The notes under the pieces were generated by a model. It saw only the letters and a list, made by a program, of their open reading frames with translations, ran no database searches and had not been told where the DNA came from. Source: DRKI01 sp011051875 (lineage in GTDB: Bacteria; Desulfobacterota; Desulfobulbia; Desulfobulbales; Desulfobulbaceae). From it: a stretch of 56,830 bases of DNA. The first letter of the stretch is position 1. The number at the start of each line of letters is the position of its first letter. The position numbers and the translations under genes are program-made. Location: assembly GCA_026990385.1 (NCBI GenBank), contig JALXDL010000074.1:1-56830 (forward strand), in the 5' to 3' direction. Below, piece after piece: positions 51,010 to 56,830 of the stretch.

Positions 51010-51103
51010 ATGCGATTGTGCGCAGGTAAGCGGAGCGGAGATTCCAATAGCCTCTCTATACGGGCGATGGCGACCGTGCAGAAGCGGCGTGGCCGTGACA
51101 ACT
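51010..51103 (+). repeat. Dispersed intergenic repeat, copy 4 (most divergent)
   Basis: GCGCAGGTAAGCGG, GCCTCTCTATACGGGCGATGGCGACCGTGCAGAAGCGG and GGCCGTGACAAC follow the same order as copies 1 and 2. The stretch 50833-51186 has no gene apart from this element. Confidence 0.5.
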
Positions 51104-51186
51104 TACGGAAGAATGAAGTTCTGTCATGAACTTCTTTTGTTGCTTGACAATCGGGAAGCCTTCTTAGAGTGTTCGGCGAATCCGTT

Positions 51187-51510
51187 TCATGCAAGCGAAA
51201 CTTCTCCGTTGATTTTTAACGGGTGGATCTGGGACAAAACGTCTTCTTCTTTTTTCATGGCACGGTACAGGTCCCATCTAAGCTGTAAATTCAGCCAAAA
51301 ATCTTCAGACGTTCCAAAAAATCTAGCAAGGCGTAACGCTGTACTAGGTGTAATACCTCTTTTGCCGTTGATGATCTCATTCACCCTTTGATATGGGACT
51401 TTAATAGCATTTGAAAGCTCTTTTTGCGTTATTCCCATAGGTTTTAAAAACTCTTCCAGTAGCATCTCTCCTGGATGAGTAGGTTCTCTCTGTGTTGGTA
51501 TGCGTATCAT
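51187..51510 (-). CDS. higA: HigA-family antitoxin (XRE helix-turn-helix)
   Basis: 107 residues: HPGEMLLEEFLKPMGITQKELSNAI, INGKRGITPSTALRLARFFGTSEDFWLNLQ, typical of HigA/VapI antitoxins. It neutralises the RNase toxin HigB and represses the operon. On the minus strand, right after the C-terminal half of higB (two bases apart). The toxin gene is broken by an insertion (see 51513-53781), so the antitoxin stays without a working partner here. Base composition is much lower in GC than the main window. Confidence 0.93.
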   Translation of the reverse strand: MIRIPTQREPTHPGEMLLEEFLKPMGITQKELSNAIKVPYQRVNEIINGKRGITPSTALRLARFFGTSEDFWLNLQLRWDLYRAMKKEEDVLSQIHPLKINGEVSLA

Positions 51511-51632
51511 TTTTATCCCTTATGATAGTCTATTATTTCAACGGATTCTGCACAATTATTCTTCCATTTAAAACAAATACGGTATTGATCATTTATTCTA
51601 ATACTGTACTGACCCTCACGGTTTCCTGTCAA

Positions 51633-53592
51633 ACAGGAGTTTATAGAAAATATCACACCTCATTCTTAAAACAACAGTATTTCAGCATGATGAGCTTATA
51701 TTTCTTGTAAGACCCCACTGGCGATTTTCCATCCAAATGCCCGCATGATTTTTCTCTGCTCCTTGCCAGGCTCTTCCAACATGCGTATAGCCTTTCTTTT
51801 TCCCGGTAACCACAATAAACAGGAATGCAAATTGTGCATATGCCGCATCGCTGCCTTGGCCGTCATGTGGACCCCTGCATCTCTCAGTCGTAGTTCGATG
51901 ATGCGCAAGAAGGCCATGGCGGCTATACAGGTAAAGATATGGCAGCGGATCTTGCTGTCTGTCCAGTGACGTATTGGCCTGAGGGCAACCTGCTGCTCAT
52001 CTTTTGTCAGCCGAAAACCATCCTCTACGGTCCATCGATCAAGGCTTGCCTGGACGATCTCATCGGTTGTCCAAGCGGTGATATCCGTAATAAGAATGTT
52101 CTTGCCGAAGCGGTCGGTGTACCTGCTGATCCGGTAATGGTTCTTCCGGAAATTCATTCTAAGGTGGTTGTTGTCATTGTGGTAGAACTCCACCTTGTAT
52201 AGATCCGACGGAAGATGCAGATCCGAGCAAGTGTCTTTGTACCGTTTGAGCACAATGGACGGCTTGCGCCAGGAGGGTGCCTGCTTGTTGACTTTGGCCT
52301 GAAACGCAAACAGGGTATCCTGAAGGCGAAGCATCTTTTTCTCAAAAGCATATCGCTGTTTTGTGGCAGTTAACGGATTGTAGGTGACCACCACGGTGCG
52401 CTCGCGTCCCCAGTATTCGCCCTGGGTACGCCAGGCCAGGAGTCGGTCATCTTGTTTTCCTTCCCTGGCAAGTTTCCTGTTTTTCCTGGTGTCAACCACG
52501 GTAAACTTTTCCAGGCCAACATGGATGAGATGCTCGGTAAAATATGTCGAATAGGTGGTAATGAAGTTGATGTCTTCCCTGGCGTCGATGGCAGCAATAT
52601 TTTCTTCGCTGTTCATCCCCTTATCAAAAATAATCGTCAGGGTCCTTTCTCCCTCAACCAGCTCGCGCATGGCCCCGAACAACTCGTCCAGGATTTGAGA
52701 AAATACTCGGGAATCATGCCGGTTGCCCTCATATTCTTTGTAATAAAGGGGAATACGTTTATCCCGGCTGACCAGAAGAGCAACCCCCACCTGCCGCAAC
52801 CAGTTACGCCCCTCTTTGTTTTTGCCCCGCTGGGCTAGTTCAGACTCAGTATCTGAAGCCATGAACGTATAGTAATTGGTAGTATCAAACATGAAGCAGT
52901 CGGAGGACGAGGGTATTATCTCGGAGATCTTTCGAAGGAAAACTTGCGAAATTTTCGTGAGTTGTTGTTCTTCAACCTGATTCCATTTAAGCCAGAACAT
53001 CTGCGAGTTGAGTTCATCCGTCTGAACAGGACGAATATGCTGTATGGCTGTCGTCTTATACCAGTTCGGCATGGCCCGTTTCGAACGGGCCTCGATCATT
53101 CGATTATAGACCGCATAGAGAAAATACTCACCCACCGACGGCGCGTTATTATCTTTTTCCTGGTCCACGATTTCATCTACCAACCCGGCAAGGTCGACTT
53201 CTTTTTCCACAAGATGAGCCAGCCAGAGGGCACCAAAGGAGAGAGACTGGATTTTCTCCGGCAGGTTTTTGCGACCCTGTGCCATCTCAAGTATACGCTC
53301 TGGAGATCCCAGGTACACTTGGTTGATGACCTTGGGCTTGCCATTAACTCTGGCGATCTCCCTGACGTAGTAATAGGGTCTTCCTTTTTTCATCTTTTTG
53401 TGTAGGTGAGCCATGGCCAGACAATAATAGTAGGGTCTTACATATGCAAGCAAAAAATTCTCACCAGCTTGATTTTTATAAATTTTTTACCTGTAAATTG
53501 TGGATCTATGGTAGGGTCTTACGCGTAATGCGTAGCGCAACTGTCTGAATTTACACATTAACTTGCCGAGAGGCATGAGGAAATCAATAAAC
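51633..53592 (-). mobile_element. IS1634-type insertion element inside higB
   Basis: Bounded by the nine-base repeats in higB. GTAAGACCC(C/T)AC occurs at 51707 (inward) and as its inverse at 53511-53522 and again at 53430-53441, so these may be internal or terminal repeats. The transposase stop codon (51696) lies just outside the left copy, which makes the larger element with GTTTAT near both ends more likely. Exact ends are uncertain. Confidence 0.6.
51696..53414 (-). CDS. IS1634-family (IS4-like DDE) transposase
   Basis: From ATG 53414 (MAHLHKKMKKGRPYYYV): 572 residues, full length for this family. DDE-type motifs: FDTTNYYTF (first Asp), FDKGMNSEENI (second) and WTVEDGFRLTKDEQ with the Glu near the C-terminus; then the SKIRCHIFTCIAAMAFLR ending seen in IS1634/IS5377-type enzymes. 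The frame is intact, so the element could be active. It interrupts higB. Confidence 0.9.
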   Translation of the reverse strand: MAHLHKKMKKGRPYYYVREIARVNGKPKVINQVYLGSPERILEMAQGRKNLPEKIQSLSFGALWLAHLVEKEVDLAGLVDEIVDQEKDNNAPSVGEYFLYAVYNRMIEARSKRAMPNWYKTTAIQHIRPVQTDELNSQMFWLKWNQVEEQQLTKISQVFLRKISEIIPSSSDCFMFDTTNYYTFMASDTESELAQRGKNKEGRNWLRQVGVALLVSRDKRIPLYYKEYEGNRHDSRVFSQILDELFGAMRELVEGERTLTIIFDKGMNSEENIAAIDAREDINFITTYSTYFTEHLIHVGLEKFTVVDTRKNRKLAREGKQDDRLLAWRTQGEYWGRERTVVVTYNPLTATKQRYAFEKKMLRLQDTLFAFQAKVNKQAPSWRKPSIVLKRYKDTCSDLHLPSDLYKVEFYHNDNNHLRMNFRKNHYRISRYTDRFGKNILITDITAWTTDEIVQASLDRWTVEDGFRLTKDEQQVALRPIRHWTDSKIRCHIFTCIAAMAFLRIIELRLRDAGVHMTAKAAMRHMHNLHSCLLWLPGKRKAIRMLEEPGKEQRKIMRAFGWKIASGVLQEI

Positions 53593-53892
53593 TCCTGTCA
53601 AAGTCTCCAGCATATTTCCTGGAGGTATTTTCAGATCTTGAACAAATGCTGCGGAATCGAGCTGATCCAGTTTGCGTCTAGCAATTTTCCAAATATGTAC
53701 TGGGCAAGTTTTACGGGCTCTTTTGGTATTCTTGCCGTTAAAAATATCTTCCGTTCCACCATTTTTGAATGATATTATCATAACATAACGATATCACGGA
53801 CTCCATGCTTTTTCAAATAAATTTCAAAATGCTTTTATGTCATTTAAGGGCCGAACGGCTCGGCTTAGGGGCGGCAAAACAGGCGGGACGTC

Positions 53893-53995
53893 ACAACTAT
53901 CACTCGTTTTATTCTTGCCATGCGGACCATAGGCTTGAACAATATAGTGCTGCAATACATAAAATAATATTATGTCACCGGAATTCCTAAAGAGA
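53893..53995 (-). mobile_element. 5' end remnant of a REP-associated Y1 transposase element
   Basis: Read on the minus strand this has the element end (GGAATTCCGGTGACATAAT), the leader and the first codons ATGGCAAGAATAAAACGAGT of the transposase found at 55910-56572; identity to 56546-56640 is high, then the similarity stops. The gap 53782-54106 holds only this. Confidence 0.75.
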
Positions 53996-54106
53996 GCTTA
54001 ACCCGGTAGTTCAATTAACAGTTTGAATTTCGATTTATTTCGGCGATCTGGAAAAACGCGTAACTTCTTGCCGTCCCTCTCGAACGTCTTGTTAACATTT
54101 GGTATA

Positions 54107-54991
54107 TTATTTCTTGTAGAAAGCGTCTTTACCAAATGCATTAACATCCGCCTTCATGGCTTCAAAAGCATCACTTTTAATGTATTTGTCTACATTTTTT
54201 TTGAAAGCATAGTCAATTTTTTCCTGTTGATGGTTGGAAATAGAACCAAGTCTTTTGGCTGCACGCTCTGCTTTTTCAAGAATATACTCCCAAAATGCTC
54301 TATGAAATTTATAGTTCCTAGGTTTGACAACACCTTTGTTTGCATTTATTTTCGAGCCTTGCCAGTAATTGCTATCTGATTGTTTGATTATTCCAATAGT
54401 AATAAATCGGCCAATCTTGGTATACGTAAATATACTACTTTCACTCTTGCATATATCGGTGTCAATAGCCCTCATCAAATACCGATTTATATTTGGTACA
54501 GTTTTGGCGTTTGTACTTTCTATTCTGTCGAGCGGTATCAAGTGTTGCCGATACTGCTCGGGGTGAGGTTTTTGACCAAGGAGATATCTTCGCCAGACAT
54601 TTTCAGCTTTGTTGATGAGTTGTAGTTCGCTTTTTGACCATTTGCTCAAATGATTGTCTTCTAAGTACAAGTGTAAAACACGCCATGAAAGGGATGTACA
54701 AAAATGTAAAAGCCAGGAAGAATAGTGAAAATCTTTTCCTGAATCTTTCATGTACGGATGGAATAAATCTCTAGAAAATAGCGTTTCAGATTTGTTTAGT
54801 ATTCCTTCACAGTCAGAGCACAACCAATAACGCTTTTCACCATCTTGTACCCGCTGGTTAGGCGTTTCTAGTAGGCGAATGTTGCCATCACCTGATGATT
54901 TTTTAAGCCATTTAAAAGCAAAAGCAGGAACAACATGGCTGTGAACTAGCTCTGTTTCGGTATGGCATAGTTTACATTTGCTTATAGGCAT
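54107..54991 (-). CDS. Zinc-binding protein with HNH-like N-terminus, function unknown
   Basis: 294 residues. The N-terminus has CKLCHTETELVHSHVVPAF and then LCSDCEG, i.e. two CXXC pairs around an SHVVP motif, a layout seen in HNH/treble-clef proteins of the SH-x-x-P type, often found in accessory islands. The rest is helical and rich in Lys and aromatic residues, with no motif I recognise. The gene is very AT-rich compared with the main window. Its start codon lies 12-15 bases from the 3' end of a group II intron fragment. A defence role is possible by context only; I do not claim it. Confidence 0.7.
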   Translation of the reverse strand: MPISKCKLCHTETELVHSHVVPAFAFKWLKKSSGDGNIRLLETPNQRVQDGEKRYWLCSDCEGILNKSETLFSRDLFHPYMKDSGKDFHYSSWLLHFCTSLSWRVLHLYLEDNHLSKWSKSELQLINKAENVWRRYLLGQKPHPEQYRQHLIPLDRIESTNAKTVPNINRYLMRAIDTDICKSESSIFTYTKIGRFITIGIIKQSDSNYWQGSKINANKGVVKPRNYKFHRAFWEYILEKAERAAKRLGSISNHQQEKIDYAFKKNVDKYIKSDAFEAMKADVNAFGKDAFYKK

Positions 54992-55002
54992 TTGTGATTA
55001 TG

Positions 55003-55078
55003 ACCGGGTAGGTCGGGAGCCTTGCGGCTCCCTTCCCCCCTAAGAACCGTACGTGATAGTTTCCCATCATACGGCTCA
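55003..55078 (-). ncRNA. Group II intron 3' end (domains V and VI)
   Basis: On the minus strand 55044-55077 is a classical 34-nucleotide domain V: GAGCCGTATG and CGTACGGTTC form the stem with a GGGAAAC loop between. It is followed by a domain VI-like hairpin (GGGAGCCGCAAGGCTCCC) and CCTACCC at the likely 3' splice end near 55004. The upstream stretch up to about 55200 may be domain IV and the end of the reverse-transcriptase region, but no reverse transcriptase frame remains, so this is a truncated intron. Confidence 0.8.
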
Positions 55079-55214
55079 AGCATTTTAAAGGCAGCCCTTG
55101 GGGGGCGGCCCGACTGTGATACTTCCTCACGTAAACTGTGCTCGGTATTCCCTTGCTGAGAGTGCCGGTAAGAGTTTACTCTCCTTTATATTCCGCCGAG
55201 TCCAAAAGTACGCA

Positions 55215-55322
55215 GGAAATTCCGCAGAAATTCCGAGAAATTCCGCGAAATTCCGGGGACACATTACTGTTTCTTGGAAGGTCCGCGAAATTCCGGGGAC
55301 ACATTACTGTTTCTTGGAAGGT
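55215..55322. repeat. Short tandem repeats at a mobile-element end
   Basis: Four units close to GAAATTCCGC run into two exact 40-base units (55243-55282, 55283-55322) that contain the end of the Y1 element (ATTCCGGGGACACATTACTG) and the last codons of its transposase. Looks like repeated insertion or slippage at the same end. Confidence 0.7.
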
Positions 55323-55487
55323 CTGCCAGGTTTGCCTGGGCGGACATTAAAACCTGTCAGCTTTTCTATTGCCGCATAAAAATCATCAGAACCAAAGGGC
55401 CGCCCTGTGCGATTTTTTTTCAAGTAAAGAACTCAACTTGGTCTCAACACTGAGAAACTCTTTCCAGTTATCGATAACGGGCAACGA
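55304..55487 (-). pseudogene. 3' remnant of a second Y1 (REP-associated) transposase
   Basis: About 185 bases closely match 55910-56095, i.e. the C-terminal 60 codons of the transposase including RPGKPGRPSKKQ, with small changes that break the frame at the poly-A/T stretch near 55415. The rest of the gene is missing. Nothing else is seen in the 54992-55607 interval apart from the intron end and the tandem repeats. Confidence 0.75.
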
Positions 55488-55607
55488 TTCTACTCTATCC
55501 GGAATTCGCGAAAGAGCTGTCGATGTTCCATGGCTGGAAGGGCAAAGTACGTTTCGTCATGAACTACTCTTGTTTCCTGACAACCGGGGGTCTTTTAATG
55601 TTTTGCT

Positions 55608-55910
55608 TCACTCATGATCCCAAACTTTCATCGCAAATACCGCACCGTTACTTTCTACTTCGATCTCGACATTCTTGGTGCTTGCCAATGCAGAAAGAGA
55701 CCTGTTGCCTCTGGTTTTAATGAAATACATGCCATCTTCGCACATGTCCTTCTCTGTAAGAGTTTTAAATCTTTTTTTCAACGTTCCATTTGGAGTTTGT
55801 TCAAGAAATATCATGTCGCCGGACAGTGCTTGAACAACACCATATGGTCCGACCACTCCGAAAACGGCGTTGCCATGGCGCGCAAATTCCGGCAAATTCC
55901 GGGGACACAT
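55608..55910 (-). CDS. Hypothetical protein fragment
   Basis: An open frame of 100 codons. The first ten or so codons come from the end of the Y1 element, so the true N-terminus of the gene has probably been removed; the rest (GVVGPYGVVQALSGDMIFLEQ, KTRGNRSLSALASTKNVEIEVE) looks like a real small beta-rich protein, unlike a random frame. I do not recognise it. No ribosome site is visible. Confidence 0.35.
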   Translation of the reverse strand: MCPRNLPEFARHGNAVFGVVGPYGVVQALSGDMIFLEQTPNGTLKKRFKTLTEKDMCEDGMYFIKTRGNRSLSALASTKNVEIEVESNGAVFAMKVWDHE

Positions 55911-56572
55911 TACTGTTTCTTGGAAGGTCTGCCAGGTTTGCCTGGGCGGACATTAAAACCTGTCAGCTTTTCTACTACCGTATAAAAATCATCAGAACCA
56001 AAGGGCCGTCCTGTGCGATTTTTTTCTTCAAGTAAAGAGCCCAACTTGGTCTCAACACTGAGAAACTCTTTCCAGTTATCGATAACGGACAACAATTGAT
56101 CATCCTGGAAAAGGATATCATCTGTTCTCTGCCCACAATGGTAACCTGCACTGGATCATTGATAATCCCAAGGATGTTTAACCATTTTAGCTTTCACCGG
56201 ATTACGAAGAATATACTGGATAGCTGCAAGAAGATAATTGTCTGTGGATACAGGACAGGAAGAAAATCTGCCCTGAAAAAGATATCCCCTGACTCTTTCA
56301 CGGAAATTGATCATACGTGTATATAACCGGTGTGCTTCTCCGATTGCCCGGGCCAGGCTATCCATCTTTTCAGGTACAGCAAGAAGATGTACGTGGTTTG
56401 TCATGAGGCAATAAGAAAGAAACTTAACACCAAATCGATCACCTTGGCTGCGAAGAAAGGTCAGATATTCCACCCGATCGGAATCTTTCTTAAAAATGTC
56501 CATGGAACGTACTCCACGCTGGACAACATGATGCGGGTACCCTGGAACTATCACTCGTCTTATTCTTGCCAT
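55910..56572 (-). pseudogene. REP-associated Y1 (HUH) transposase with one in-frame stop
   Basis: A single frame of 220 codons from ATG 56572 to 55910, interrupted only by TGA at 56156-56158, where relatives have Trp (DYQ-W-SSA). Motifs: NHVHLL with the two metal-binding His, and the catalytic-type Tyr in STDNYLLAAIQYILRNP; C-terminal TGRPFGSDDF and RPGKPGRP. One base change would restore it. Inverted copies of GGAATTCCGGGGACA lie at both ends (about 55897 and 56626), marking the element's limits. Confidence 0.85.
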
Positions 56573-56639
56573 GCTGGACTATAGCCTTAAACAATATAGT
56601 ACTGCAATACTAAAATAGGTATTATGTCCCCGGAATTCC

Positions 56640-56830
56640 GGCTTCTTCCGCGCCAACCAGAAAGTGGCCTATGCCGCCCTCTTCGCCGCAGCGGCAACCG
56701 CTTTGAAGACCCTCGCCAGGGATAAACGCTTCATCGGCGCCGAGACGCCGGGATTCACTGCCGTGCTCCATACCTGGGGCCGACAGATGCAGTATCATCC
56801 CCATCTCCACTGCATCGTTCCGGCCGGAGG
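56640..56830 (+). pseudogene. IS91-family transposase fragment (runs off window)
   Basis: The plus strand frame reads GFFRANQKVAYAALF, then TLARDKRFIG and HTWGRQMQYHPHLHCIVPAGG, a pattern typical of IS91/IS801-type transposases (the HPHLHC His motif). It starts abruptly at the end of the Y1 element near 56630, so the N-terminal codons are missing here. The 3' part continues outside. GC returns to the high level of the main chromosome. Confidence 0.8.

Larger units (their letters stand above)
51513..53781 (-). pseudogene. higB: higB toxin gene split by an insertion element
   Basis: The N-terminal half (53781 to about 53593; MIISFKNGGTEDIFNGKN through GNMLETLTG) and the C-terminal half (about 51640 to 51513; GNREGQYSIRINDQYRI through EIIDYHKG) fit together as one RelE/HigB-type toxin of about 100 residues, ending two bases before higA. 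The two halves share the nine bases TTGACAGGA (51624-51632 and 53593-53601 on plus as TCCTGTCAA), as expected of a target-site duplication. About 1.96 kb carrying the transposase at 51696-53414 sits between. Confidence 0.85.

Noticed and set aside
55215..55322. A CRISPR-like array because of regular repeats.
   Set aside because: The units run directly into each other without spacers and carry the end of a transposase gene.
56156..56158. The TGA in the Y1 transposase as a second selenocysteine codon.
   Set aside because: Relatives have Trp, not Cys, at that place, and the gene belongs to a decaying element; a TGG to TGA mutation explains it.

Overview
The window is a GC-rich bacterial chromosome segment with a lower-GC tail after about 51 kb. 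A periplasm-facing pentaheme cytochrome with an Fe-S/NrfD-type membrane module, a sigma-54 activator, a probable selenoprotein and a multi-subunit alginate operon together suggest an anaerobic, respiring, deltaproteobacterium-like Gram-negative (Desulfobulbales-like Thermodesulfobacteriota is my best guess). This placement is inference; no rRNA gene is present to settle it.

Region 1 (1-16.9 kb, almost all on the minus strand) looks like one regulatory and membrane-redox system. It starts with an array of eight small membrane-protein genes from two paralogous families: four of about 98-112 aa with two membrane segments (A), and four of 65 aa with one (B). Five transcription units in the array are preceded by a GG-N10-GC sigma-54 promoter, and most also have upstream copies of a palindrome close to TGCAACA-N4-TGTTGCA. 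The same palindrome lies upstream of a degenerate IS1595-type zinc-ribbon gene that heads a row with ftsH, a pentaheme cytochrome, a 4x[4Fe-4S] protein and an NrfD-like membrane protein, and also upstream of a PAS sensor gene. A sigma-54 response regulator, the PAS membrane protein and an unusual GAF histidine kinase are interleaved. I consider this set the best candidate for an undescribed system.

Region 2 (16.7-19.7 kb) holds a candidate structured RNA, a single-protein fusion of endonuclease III and exonuclease III, a NarL-type response regulator and an HU-like protein. Region 3 (20.4-34.8 kb) is a colinear alginate operon in the order algD-8-44-K-E-G-I-J-F-X-L: precursor dehydrogenase, c-di-GMP-controlled polymerase, periplasmic scaffold, outer-membrane porin, epimerase, acetylation proteins and lyase. 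algA is not present.

Region 4 (34.8-46.5 kb) is housekeeping: lgt, mnmG, trkH, trkA and a methyltransferase on the minus strand, divergent from rpmH-rnpA-yidD-yidC-jag-mnmE. After mnmE come an amidohydrolase homologue that has lost its metal ligands and a C_GCAxxG_C_C-type protein with an in-frame TGA in place of a conserved Cys (probable selenocysteine). copB and copA (copper resistance) follow on the minus strand.

Region 5 (51-56.8 kb) is a low-GC accessory tail. It contains a higBA toxin-antitoxin locus whose toxin gene is split by an IS1634-type insertion, a zinc-finger/HNH-like gene directly behind the 3' end of a group II intron, remnants and one nonsense-mutated copy of a REP-associated (Y1) transposase element, and the start of an IS91-type transposase fragment. 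A roughly 70-110 bp intergenic element recurs four times across the window.
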